A stretch of DNA of 64,000 nt from Ensifer adhaerens (GTDB taxonomy: Bacteria > Pseudomonadota > Alphaproteobacteria > Rhizobiales > Rhizobiaceae), in assembly GCF_001270265.1 (NCBI RefSeq), contig NZ_LGAP01000001.1, forward strand, positions 930,001 through 994,000, in the 5' to 3' direction. Both the position numbers and the translations under genes were made by a program. Positions 29,537-37,919 of the stretch are shown here, one piece after another. The notes under the pieces are model-generated. The model had not been told where the DNA came from. It ran no database searches and saw only the letters and a list, made by a program, of their open reading frames with translations. Each line of letters starts with the position of its first letter. The first letter of the stretch is position 1.

Positions 29537-31219
29537 CTAACCCCGGTCGCGGAACCGGTTGGTGATCGGATAGCGCCGATCGCGACCAAAATTCTTCTTG
29601 GTGATCTTCACGCCGGGTGCCGACTGCCGGCGCTTGTATTCAGCGATGTAGAGCAGATGCTCGATGCGGTGCACCGTCGCCTCGTCGTGACCGCGCGCCA
29701 CGATCTCTTCCGTACTCATCTCCTTTTCGACGAGGCATTCGAGAACATCGTCGAGCACCGGATAGGGCGGCAGGGAGTCCTGGTCCGTCTGGTGGGGACG
29801 AAGCTCGGCCGAAGGCGCTTTGTCTATGATGTTTTGCGGGATCACCACACCGGACGGACCGAGCGCGCCCGGCGGCACCGTGCTGTTGCGCCAGCGCGAA
29901 ATCCCATAGACCTCCATCTTGTAGAGATCCTTGATCGGATTGAAACCACCGTTCATGTCGCCATAGAGCGTGGCATAGCCGACCGACATTTCCGACTTGT
30001 TGCCGGTGGTGACCACCATAGAGCCGAACTTGTTGGAGACAGCCATCAGGATCGTGCCGCGCGTGCGGCTCTGCAGGTTTTCTTCGGTAATGCCCGTTTC
30101 CGTGCCTTCGAACATATCGGCGAGCGCACCGAGGAAGCCCTGCACCGGCTCTTCGATCGGCACGATATCGTAGCGGCATCCAAGCGCTTCGGCGCAATCC
30201 TTGGCGTCCTTCAGCGAATCCTTCGAGGTATAGCGGTAAGGCAGCATGATCGTGCGCACGCGCTCCTCACCGAGCGCATCGACGGCTAGTGCTGCGCAGA
30301 TCGCCGAGTCGATGCCGCCGGACAGGCCGAGCACGACATTCTTGAAACCGTTCTTGTTGACGTAATCGCGGAAGCCAAGCATGCAGGCGCGATAGTCGGC
30401 CTCCTCCCGCTCCGGCAGGCGCGATTGCAGACCGCCGGCACAGTGCCAGCCATTGTCGCCCTTTTTCCATTCGACGATCGACAGTGCTTCCTCGAACTGG
30501 CTCATCTGGAAGGCGAGCGACTTGTCGGTGTTGAAGGCGAAGCTTGCACCGTCGAAGACCAACTCATCCTGGCCGCCGAGCTGGTTGGCGTAGATCATCG
30601 GCAAGCCGGTCTCGATCACCTGCTTCAGCACGACCTGATGGCGCACGTCCACCTTGCCGCGATAATAGGGAGAGCCGTTCGGCGACAGCAGGATTTCGGC
30701 GCCGCTTTCCGCCAGCGTCTCGCACACACCGAGGTCGCCCCAGATGTCCTCGCAGATCGGAATGCCGATGCGGATGCCGCGGAAATTGACCGGCCCGGGC
30801 ATCTCGCCCTGATCGAACACGCGCTTCTCGTCGAACTCGCCATAATTCGGCAGATCGACCTTGTCACGCACCGCGATGACCTTGCCGCCGTCGAGAACGG
30901 CCACCGCATTGTGCCGGCCGGTTTTGGCTTGGCGTGGGAATCCGATGACGACGCCGGGGCCGCCGTCTGCGGTCTCCGCCGCCAGCTTTTCCACCGCCTG
31001 CAGGCAGGCCTTGAGGAAGGCCGGCTTGAGGACCAGATCCTCCGGCGGATAGCCGGAAATGAAAAGCTCGGTGAGAAGCAGGAGATCGGCGCCCTGGCGC
31101 GCCGCATCGGCGCGCGCCTCACGCGCCTTTGCCAGATTTCCGGCGATATCGCCGACCGTCGGATTGAGCTGGGCGACTGCGATGCGAAGCAGGGTGGGAG
31201 CGGCTTTGTGAGCGGTCAT
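29537..31219 (-). CDS. nadE: Glutamine-dependent NAD+ synthetase
   Basis: A 560-residue two-domain enzyme. The N-terminal nitrilase-type glutaminase has the triad E51 (LLLTELFISGYPPEDL), K120 (RDKVDLPNYGEFDEKRVF) and C156 (PICEDIW). The C-terminal synthetase domain has the P-loop SGGIDS (300-305). It converts deamido-NAD to NAD using ATP and glutamine-derived ammonia. Full length and motifs indicate an active enzyme. It heads a run of minus-strand genes. A PHO box lies about 220 bp upstream, nearer to the divergent gene. Confidence 0.97.
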   Translation of the reverse strand: MTAHKAAPTLLRIAVAQLNPTVGDIAGNLAKAREARADAARQGADLLLLTELFISGYPPEDLVLKPAFLKACLQAVEKLAAETADGGPGVVIGFPRQAKTGRHNAVAVLDGGKVIAVRDKVDLPNYGEFDEKRVFDQGEMPGPVNFRGIRIGIPICEDIWGDLGVCETLAESGAEILLSPNGSPYYRGKVDVRHQVVLKQVIETGLPMIYANQLGGQDELVFDGASFAFNTDKSLAFQMSQFEEALSIVEWKKGDNGWHCAGGLQSRLPEREEADYRACMLGFRDYVNKNGFKNVVLGLSGGIDSAICAALAVDALGEERVRTIMLPYRYTSKDSLKDAKDCAEALGCRYDIVPIEEPVQGFLGALADMFEGTETGITEENLQSRTRGTILMAVSNKFGSMVVTTGNKSEMSVGYATLYGDMNGGFNPIKDLYKMEVYGISRWRNSTVPPGALGPSGVVIPQNIIDKAPSAELRPHQTDQDSLPPYPVLDDVLECLVEKEMSTEEIVARGHDEATVHRIEHLLYIAEYKRRQSAPGVKITKKNFGRDRRYPITNRFRDRG

Positions 31220-31437
31220 GAGCGGGCCTGTCGGTCTGTTCTCGAACGAATGCGTCTGACTTTCGCCCCGATCTTTAGCGCAATCCGCGCCAAAATGCCC
31301 ACAGCCAATCGCCGTGAAGCAAAAAATTCCAAATAATTCTGCTTTTCCGGCTTGTTATCGGCGCGGGCTCGCGCGCCCTGACGTCACGAAAACCTGTTTC
31401 CAAACACCCTGAACAAGCCATTCATCCCCTGTTCAAA

Positions 31438-31455
31438 ATGACAGTCGTATGACAG
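31438..31455 (-). promoter_or_regulatory. PHO box (PhoB-binding site)
   Basis: Read on the minus strand the sequence is CTGTCAT-ACGA-CTGTCAT, two exact 7-bp half-sites at the standard 11-bp period, matching the rhizobial PHO box consensus. It ends 15 bp before the ATG at 31471 of the phosphoglycerol-transferase-like gene. Orientation is away from that gene, so repression of it (by steric block) or activation of the divergent nadE operon are both possible. Confidence 0.8.
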
Positions 31456-31470
31456 TTACACGACACATTG

Positions 31471-33411
31471 ATGAAATTGGAGAAGATGTTGGCTAATATC
31501 GATTCAGCCGTAGCGAGGAGATCACGAGTCTACGTCGGTAGACCCGGATTTGCCGCACGGCACGCCAAGACGCTGACCTCCGCACGCAGTGCATTGTTCT
31601 CGCTGGCGATCGCGGCTGCGCTCGTTTTTGCAGTCGAGTTGATCGTGCGCCAGTCGATGGCCGACACAGTTGCCTACTTCCTCGATCCGATGCGCCCTGC
31701 CTGGACCACCGTCGGCGCATTCTTCCTCATCCTGCTCGCCATCGATGGCGTTTTCGGCCGCGAACACAAGTCCGCCGTGCTCCTTGCGCCCCTGGCGATC
31801 ATCCCGGCCGTCATCTGCCAGCAGAAGCAGGTCTTCCTGTCCGACCCGCTCTATCCCACCGATTTCCTGTTCGGCCGCCAGATCCTCGAACTGATGCCGG
31901 TTCTGGTCAAGGACCGCCCTTGGACCGCCGTCGGCATCGTTGTCGGCCTCATCGCAGCCGTTGCCGCCATCGGCCTCTTGCTGCGCTACGCCTGGCGCAA
32001 TTTCCCCAAGCTGACGCGCCGCGAGCGCATCGCGCGTGCGGCCTTTGCGTTGCCGCTGCTCTTCGCCTTCTGGAACGTCATGGACTACAACCAGTTTTCC
32101 TGGATCCGTGACCGCCTGAAGGTCATCCCGATCATGTGGGATCAGACCGAAAACTACCGCCACAATGGATTTGCGCTCGCCTTTGCGATCAACCTGCCGA
32201 TGGCCAATGTCAGCGCGCCGGGCGGCTACATGGCCGATGCGATCGACCGCATCCCGGTCAAGCCGCTGCCGGCCGGTACCTCCCACCGCAGCAAGCCTGA
32301 TGTCATCGTGCTGATGAGCGAATCTTTCTGGGATCCGACGCGTCTGCCGAACGTCAAGCTGACGCCCGACCCGATGCCGACGATCCGCGAGATGCAGTCC
32401 GGCAACGTGTTCTCGCCCGAGTTCGGCGGCATGACGGCCAATGTCGAATTCGAAGCGCTGACCGGCTTCTCGAACGCCTTCCTGCCCTATGGCAGCATTC
32501 CGTACCAGCAGTATATCCGCAATCCGATCCCGTCGCTTGCCACCTTCTTCCGTGGCGAGGGTTACGTTTCGCGCGCCATCCATCCGTTCCAGAGTTGGTT
32601 CTGGAACCGCACGGCCGTCTACAAGGCTTTCGGCTTCGACACGTTCAAGTCGGAGGAAAACATGCCGCCGATGAAGAAGCGCGGCATCTTCGCCTCGGAC
32701 GAATCGCTGACCAAGGAGATCATCCGCCAGGCGGATGCGATGGACGACCCGTTCTTCTTCTTCGCGGTGACGCTGCAGGGCCACGGCCCCTATGAGCCCA
32801 ACCGCTATGCCAAGAACACCATCAAGGTCGAAGGCAACCTGCCCGAGAGCGACCGTCAGGTGCTTGCCACCTATGCGCAGGGCGTCAAGGAAGCCGACGA
32901 AAGCCTGAAGAAGCTCATGGATTGGGCCAAGGAACGCGACCGCGAAACCATCATCGTGCTCTTCGGCGACCACCTGCCGCCGCTGAACACCGTCTATACC
33001 AACACCGGTTTCATGAAGGGCGTGACCGCCGAGCGCAAGGGTCCGAAGGACCAGATGAAGGCCCAGCACGAGACGCCGCTCGTCGTCTGGTCGAACAAGA
33101 CGGGTCCGAAGAAGAATGTCGGTACGATCAGCCCGGCTTTCCTCTCCTACCAGATCTTGAAGCAGTCCGGTTACGAGCATCCCTATTACACCGGCTTCCT
33201 CGGCAAGGTGCATGACCAGTACCGCGTCCTCGACCGCTACATGCTGATCCGCAAGAACGGCAAGGATGTCGCCGAGTGGTCGCGCCAACCGAAGGTGCCG
33301 GCGCTGCTGCGCGACTACCGCTTCCTGCAGCACGACATGATGTTCGGCAAACGCTACTCGACCGACCGCTTCTTCAAGTCGCACGCGGATCTCTACGCCG
33401 CAGGTTTCTAA
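31471..33411 (+). CDS. LTA synthase/OpgB-family sulfatase-fold phosphoglycerol transferase
   Basis: A 646-residue inner-membrane protein with about five N-terminal helices (about 43-59, 79-95, 103-118, 151-172, 189-203) and a periplasmic alkaline-phosphatase-fold domain. Metal and catalytic elements: E284 in VIVLMSESFWD, nucleophile T322 in GGMTANVEFEALTG, and LFGDHLPP late in the domain. The family moves phosphoglycerol from phosphatidylglycerol to glycans; in rhizobia such enzymes decorate periplasmic cyclic glucans (CgmB), a possible role here. Start uncertain: ATG at 31471 or 31486 (GGAG just before it). A PHO box lies immediately upstream. Confidence 0.85.
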   Translation: MKLEKMLANIDSAVARRSRVYVGRPGFAARHAKTLTSARSALFSLAIAAALVFAVELIVRQSMADTVAYFLDPMRPAWTTVGAFFLILLAIDGVFGREHKSAVLLAPLAIIPAVICQQKQVFLSDPLYPTDFLFGRQILELMPVLVKDRPWTAVGIVVGLIAAVAAIGLLLRYAWRNFPKLTRRERIARAAFALPLLFAFWNVMDYNQFSWIRDRLKVIPIMWDQTENYRHNGFALAFAINLPMANVSAPGGYMADAIDRIPVKPLPAGTSHRSKPDVIVLMSESFWDPTRLPNVKLTPDPMPTIREMQSGNVFSPEFGGMTANVEFEALTGFSNAFLPYGSIPYQQYIRNPIPSLATFFRGEGYVSRAIHPFQSWFWNRTAVYKAFGFDTFKSEENMPPMKKRGIFASDESLTKEIIRQADAMDDPFFFFAVTLQGHGPYEPNRYAKNTIKVEGNLPESDRQVLATYAQGVKEADESLKKLMDWAKERDRETIIVLFGDHLPPLNTVYTNTGFMKGVTAERKGPKDQMKAQHETPLVVWSNKTGPKKNVGTISPAFLSYQILKQSGYEHPYYTGFLGKVHDQYRVLDRYMLIRKNGKDVAEWSRQPKVPALLRDYRFLQHDMMFGKRYSTDRFFKSHADLYAAGF

Positions 33412-33513
33412 AGCATGTCGCGCAAAAGTGTGCTGCGGTTTTGCGATGACGACATGCGCAAGAACAAGAGCTCAAAGCGCAACAGCGAATCCTAGAGATC
33501 GCGACGCGCTTTA
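33410..33513. repeat. RIME-like intergenic repeat, diverged copy
   Basis: Starting inside the stop codon of the preceding gene, a roughly 104-bp element shows the same plan as the type A repeats: a palindromic GCGCAAAAGTGTG..GGTTTTGCG block, then GCAAGAACAAGAG and a terminal AAAGCGC...GCGCTTTA palindrome. It is more diverged than the copies at 6423 and 7153. Confidence 0.55.
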
Positions 33514-33644
33514 GTGCAACGTGTTTGAGAACCGGACAGAGCCGGACGGGCGACCGTCCGGCTCTTCTCATTTTCACCTATCCCGTTGATTTCCTCGCCG
33601 AAGTGGTGCGCTAGATATCCTCCGGTCCATTTCCGGAGACAATC

Positions 33645-34193
33645 ATGCCGCACTTCAACGACCTTTCTCAGCACCTCTTCGGCAAACCGATCGCCGAACT
33701 CGGCGAGATTGAGCGCCGTATCCTGACCCGTGCGAAGGAAAGACGCACAGTTGCGACGGACACCAATGCCGAGTTCAGCGCCGAGCTTACCGTCGGCGAT
33801 CGGCTCGCCGACGCCATTGCCAGGGTTGGCGGCTCCTGGGGCTTCATTCTCGGCTTTTGCGGCTTTCTCGTCGCCTGGGTGATCATCAACACTGTGTTGC
33901 TGGTGACCGGAGCCTTCGACCCCTACCCCTTCATTTTCCTGAACCTGCTGCTCTCAATGCTGGCTGCCTTGCAGGCGCCCGTCATCATGATGTCCCAGAA
34001 CCGGCAGGCCGAGCGTGATCGCTTCGCTGCGGCAAAGGACTATGAGGTCAATCTGAAATCGGAAGTCGAACTGATCGCCCTGCATCACAAGGTCGACGAC
34101 GTGCTGCTGCGCGAGATCGCCGAGCTACGCTCCGACATCGCCAATCTCAATCGCCAGCTTGCCCAATATCGGCACGCGCCCGACAACGAATAG
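33645..34193 (+). CDS. DUF1003 domain membrane protein
   Basis: A 182-residue protein with the DUF1003 pattern: an N-terminal soluble part (ERRILTRAKERR), the block LTVGDRLADAIARVGGSWGFIL, two membrane helices (about 64-85 and 96-116) separated by a FDPYPFIFLNLLLSMLAALQAP motif, and a C-terminal amphipathic coil. Function of the family is unknown. Monocistronic. Confidence 0.88.
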   Translation: MPHFNDLSQHLFGKPIAELGEIERRILTRAKERRTVATDTNAEFSAELTVGDRLADAIARVGGSWGFILGFCGFLVAWVIINTVLLVTGAFDPYPFIFLNLLLSMLAALQAPVIMMSQNRQAERDRFAAAKDYEVNLKSEVELIALHHKVDDVLLREIAELRSDIANLNRQLAQYRHAPDNE

Positions 34194-34389
34194 CCGCTGC
34201 GAAAGCAGCTGACGCACGCCAGAATCTGCAGAATTCCTAATTCAATCATAAATTTGCATTTTGCAACAATAGGCGATTTCTAGCCATTGAAACAACCTAT
34301 TCGCGTATCGAAAAATTAATACTTGGGGCGCAGCGTTAAAAGCGCAGGGACAAAGAAAAAGCAGTCACGGTTCGGTCGGAGTTGCTCGA

Positions 34390-34812
34390 ATGTCCAGATT
34401 AACGCGCCTGTTCCGCGGCCGCGATGGCGCTGCCGCAATTGAATTTGCAATCATCGCCCCACTCTTCTTTCTATGCGTGCTGACGTTGATCGCCTATGGC
34501 ATCTACCTCAGTGCCGCCCACTCCATTCAGCAGATTGCCGCCGATGCTGCGCGCACCGCCATTGCCGGGCTTTCCGAGAGCGAGCGTGAACGTCTTGCCA
34601 CGGACTACATCCAGCGCACGACGATGGATCAGTCCTTCATCAAGTCCTCCCGCATGACGGTGACCGTCAAGGACGACGCCGGCAACACCAACCAGTTCAC
34701 CGTCAGGATCATGTACGACGCCGGCGATCTTCCGATCTTCAACATGTTCACCTTTGCGATGCCGAGCGAGAAGATCGAACGCTTCGCGACGATACGCGTG
34801 GGAGGCATCTGA
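34390..34812 (+). CDS. TadE-like pseudopilin family protein
   Basis: A 140-residue protein with the TadE signature near its N-terminus: a short basic segment, RGRDGAAAIEFAIIAPLFF, then one membrane helix and a secreted C-terminal domain. TadE proteins are minor pseudopilins of tight-adherence (Flp) pili. The region upstream (34200-34380) is AT-rich for this genome and probably holds the promoter. It is followed 1 bp later by a TadG-like gene. No tadA, tadB, tadC, cpaB or flp genes are in the window. Confidence 0.85.
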   Translation: MSRLTRLFRGRDGAAAIEFAIIAPLFFLCVLTLIAYGIYLSAAHSIQQIAADAARTAIAGLSESERERLATDYIQRTTMDQSFIKSSRMTVTVKDDAGNTNQFTVRIMYDAGDLPIFNMFTFAMPSEKIERFATIRVGGI

Positions 34813-34813
34813 C

Positions 34814-36553
34814 ATGATCCTGAAGGCGCCAGGAATACGATCCCTCGCCCGGTCCAGGGATGGCAATATCGGCATATCCGCCGCTCTGATCATGCCGCTC
34901 GTGATCATGTCCATGGGGCTCGGCATCGACTACGGTTACCTCACCGTCCAGAGGCAAGAGATGCAGTCGACGGTCGATCTTGCCGCCATTGCCGCTGCAT
35001 CGAACGTCTCTTCCGCCGAGCAGGCGGTCCTCAAGTACTTCTCCAACAACGGCCTTAATTTCGCGGTTGCGACGCCCGCTGGTCTGCTGACGGTCGACGG
35101 CAAGGTTCTGCCGCCAGGCGACATCGGCACCGCGAAGGTCGACGGGGTGGCAACGGTCACGCGTGGGCGCTATGTGCCCGATCCGAACATCGCCGCGGGC
35201 CAGCGCTTCATCAAGGACGCGACCCCTTCAGATGCGGTCCAGATGCATCTGGAAAAGAAGGGCCTGATCTATCTTGCCTCCGTCTTCAGCGAGCCACCGG
35301 ACCTGAGCGTCGTCGGCACAGCGGCTAGTTCGAAGGTTGCGGCCTTTTCTGTCGGATCACGCCTTGCCAGCCTGAACGACGGTCTGCTCAACGCCATTCT
35401 CGGCCAGATGCTCGGCACGAACATCTCGTTGAAAGTGATGGACTACAACGCCCTGATCGACGCTGATATCGACATCCAGCCCTTCCTGAAGATCATTGCG
35501 ACCAAGCTCAGCCTGACTGCCGCCTCCTATGAGGACGTACTCGACGCCAATCTGACGATGCCGCAATTGTTGTCGTCGATGCGGCTGTTCCAGGGGCTGT
35601 CCGGCACGGTAACCTCCGCCCTCAAAAGCATCGAACTGGCGACGGCCAACAACAAGAAAACCTTCACGTTGGCGCAGATCCTCAATCTCGATCCCAAGAA
35701 GGACCTGAGCGTCGACGCCGGGTCGGATTGGACGATGAAGGTCAGCGCACTGCAGATCGTATCTGCCGCCGCCGCCATTGCCAACGGCGAGAACCAGATT
35801 GCACTTAACGCCGTCGCGGGCCTGCCGGGAATAGCCTCGACTACAGTGAAACTTGCGATCGGCGAACCGCCGGTCGAGACGCCGAGCCACCGGCTTGGCA
35901 CCCCGGGCGCGGCGGTGCGCACGGCACAGACCCGGCTCGCGGTCGAGGTGGGCATAGACGGGCTGGCTGCGCTTGCAGGCATTCGCATCCGTCTGCCGAT
36001 CTATGTCGAGCTGGCCCACGCCGAAGCCAAGCTTTCCGACATCCGCTGCTACGGCGGCAAGCCGGAGAACGCGGCAGTCGTCGTCGATGCGGTGCCGGGC
36101 GTCGCCGAAATCGCCATCGGCGACGTCAACCCGAAGGTGCTTTCGAGTTTCTCCTCCGACGCTCGGGTCGAACGCGCCCGCATCGTCGATGCGCTGGTGG
36201 TCAAAATTGACGCTATCGCTCACGTCGAGGCGCAGAACCTTCAGGCTTCCCGGCTCACCTTCAGCCCCGCCGAAGTGGCCGCACGCTCGATCAAGAGCGT
36301 ATCGACCAAGGACATCCTGTCATCGACGACGAAGACCCTGCTCAACAATCTGGATCTCAACATTCAGGTGTTGTTCCTCACGCTCGGCAGCCCCACGGTC
36401 CTGCAGCAGGCGCTGGCCCAGACCCTCGGCGCTGTCACGAAACCGGTGGATGATCTGCTCTACAACCTGTTGCTCCTGGTAGGGGTACGGGTGGGCGAAG
36501 CGGATATCCGTGTCACCGGCGTCAAATGCCAACCGCCGGTGCTCGTGCAGTAA
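34814..36553 (+). CDS. TadG-like pilus assembly protein
   Basis: A 579-residue protein with a short N-terminal region, DGNIGISAALIMPLVIMSMGLGIDYG, a membrane helix and QRQEMQSTVDLAAIAAAS, the TadG N-terminal pattern. The large remainder is extracytoplasmic, with beta- and alpha-rich segments and few Cys; no full von Willebrand A motif (DxSxS) is obvious. TadG proteins assist Flp-type pilus or surface structures. The ATG at 34814 follows the TadE stop almost directly, so the two are co-translated. Confidence 0.82.
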   Translation: MILKAPGIRSLARSRDGNIGISAALIMPLVIMSMGLGIDYGYLTVQRQEMQSTVDLAAIAAASNVSSAEQAVLKYFSNNGLNFAVATPAGLLTVDGKVLPPGDIGTAKVDGVATVTRGRYVPDPNIAAGQRFIKDATPSDAVQMHLEKKGLIYLASVFSEPPDLSVVGTAASSKVAAFSVGSRLASLNDGLLNAILGQMLGTNISLKVMDYNALIDADIDIQPFLKIIATKLSLTAASYEDVLDANLTMPQLLSSMRLFQGLSGTVTSALKSIELATANNKKTFTLAQILNLDPKKDLSVDAGSDWTMKVSALQIVSAAAAIANGENQIALNAVAGLPGIASTTVKLAIGEPPVETPSHRLGTPGAAVRTAQTRLAVEVGIDGLAALAGIRIRLPIYVELAHAEAKLSDIRCYGGKPENAAVVVDAVPGVAEIAIGDVNPKVLSSFSSDARVERARIVDALVVKIDAIAHVEAQNLQASRLTFSPAEVAARSIKSVSTKDILSSTTKTLLNNLDLNIQVLFLTLGSPTVLQQALAQTLGAVTKPVDDLLYNLLLLVGVRVGEADIRVTGVKCQPPVLVQ

Positions 36554-36580
36554 CAGCATCCCGACCAACACAAGGGGGTT

Positions 36581-36602
36581 GGCAACGGAAAAATCCGCTG
36601 CC
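36581..36602 (+). terminator. Hairpin after the TadG-like gene
   Basis: GGCAACGGA (36581-36589) pairs with TCCGCTGCC (36594-36602) around an AAAA loop with one mismatch, 27 bp after the stop codon. A TTT follows some bases later. Confidence 0.4.
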
Positions 36603-36636
36603 AGCCCTTTCGAACAAAAACGCGGGTTCGCACGTT

Positions 36637-37668
36637 ATGAGCAAGGTAAAGCTGCTACAAGCAGTAGAGTTGAGTAGTATCGAAGCAAGCGTGGCGAGGG
36701 ATCGGCCCCCGAGACGTACGCGAGAGATGGTCGGGAGATGTGCACAGCAGATGCATTTGGTGGCAAAACAGGGGGATGTTACACCGGCAAAACCGCTCGC
36801 CTTCACAGCGGACGGAATCTTGCGCAACCCGCTGCTGCGCGAGACGCTGCAGATCAGCGCCCGCGATCTGATGGCGGTTTACGATATCTTTCCGCGCGTG
36901 GCCCGTCTCGTCGCCTCCCACCAGAAATGGATCTTAACGCAGGCCGCCTATGCGCTTCATCTTGAGCGCGACCCGTCTCACCCTGATTCTGGTGTTACCG
37001 CTGCACGGCTGTTGAAGTTCATGCACGAAACCGGTGGTGCCAGCAGAAACACGGCGGCCGCATTCCTGGCTGAACTACTCGCCTACAAACTGCTGCGCGA
37101 TGCCAGCGGCGAGCGGAAGAACAAGAAGGTTCGCCCTCTGGAGCCGACGGAAGTCAGCGAGAACGCGATGATGCGTTGGTTCATGAGCCAGATGGGCACG
37201 CTCGACCGCCTTGATGGCGGGCGTCGGCTGGAGCATGTGGAGGCTGACACGTCGGTACTCGGACGAACGCAGCCGATCGCGGCAAGAATGCTCCTTTCCG
37301 ACAAGAACTGGAGCGAGCCCCCCGCAGGCGTTGCCATCTTCGTCTGGACCGAATGCGGTGGCTTGTTACTCGACGATCTGATGGCGCGTCCCAAAAGTCT
37401 GACGCCTGTGGACGGGAAGGTCTGGCTCGAACTCAATCTGGCTGAACTTGCCACGCATTACACGATCTCCAATACCCATGTCCGCAGACTGTTCACCAAG
37501 GCTCAGGACTCCGGCTACATCGGTCGATCGAACGACGGTTCGCGCGGCCGCTTCTGGATGAGCGCCCGGCTGGTCGACGAATATTGCCGCTGGCAGGCCG
37601 TCAAGCTCGCCGCATTGGCCAATGCCTATGAAAGAGCCACGGCTGGTGCCGTCCGCTTGGCGGAGTAG
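36637..37668 (+). CDS. Protein with two HTH-like segments, probable DNA-binding regulator
   Basis: A 343-residue protein, basic and without signal peptide or membrane helix. Two regions look like winged-helix DNA-binding segments: VTAARLLKFMHETGGASRNTAAAFLAELLAYKLL (split in text as VTAARLLKFM / GGASRNTAAAFL) in the middle and WLELNLAELATHYTISNTHV followed by RRLFTKAQDSGYIGRSNDGS near the C-terminus. The ATG at 36637 is uncertain; no strong Shine-Dalgarno is seen and later starts exist. No family is recognised. It is followed by a RIME1-like element and a MerR-ATPase fusion gene. Confidence 0.65.
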   Translation: MSKVKLLQAVELSSIEASVARDRPPRRTREMVGRCAQQMHLVAKQGDVTPAKPLAFTADGILRNPLLRETLQISARDLMAVYDIFPRVARLVASHQKWILTQAAYALHLERDPSHPDSGVTAARLLKFMHETGGASRNTAAAFLAELLAYKLLRDASGERKNKKVRPLEPTEVSENAMMRWFMSQMGTLDRLDGGRRLEHVEADTSVLGRTQPIAARMLLSDKNWSEPPAGVAIFVWTECGGLLLDDLMARPKSLTPVDGKVWLELNLAELATHYTISNTHVRRLFTKAQDSGYIGRSNDGSRGRFWMSARLVDEYCRWQAVKLAALANAYERATAGAVRLAE

Positions 37669-37751
37669 CATAGCCTCCTTCCAACCGCAGAACCGTCCCG
37701 ATCCTTCATCAAAAGCTTTGCTCGGTGCTGCAAGCGCACGAAATTGGCATT

Positions 37752-37856
37752 ACAGCGCCGCGCGTCTGTCCAGGCGTGCAAAGGTCGCTGTAACACGTTG
37801 AGCTGCTGCATAATTTTATCCTTAAACCGATTCCGATCTAAGGAATTATGCAGTAG
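37752..37856. repeat. RIME1-like repeat, type B copy 2
   Basis: A 105-bp element with the same two-palindrome plan as 7255-7358 (ACAGCGCCGCGCGTCT..., then TGCATAATT.../...AATTATGCA). Many differences from copy 1 are paired on both arms, suggesting selection on the fold. It lies 83 bp after the upstream gene and 63 bp before the MerR-fusion start. Confidence 0.8.
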
Positions 37857-37919
37857 CCGGTTGACCCGTCCCCAGGGGCAGGACCGATAAGGACTGCGGC
37901 CAACTGGACGAGGTGATTC

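Noticed and set aside
31522-33384. A 620-codon minus-strand frame opposite the phosphoglycerol-transferase-like gene
   Set aside because: Shadow frame; composition is typical of reverse-strand GC-rich DNA.
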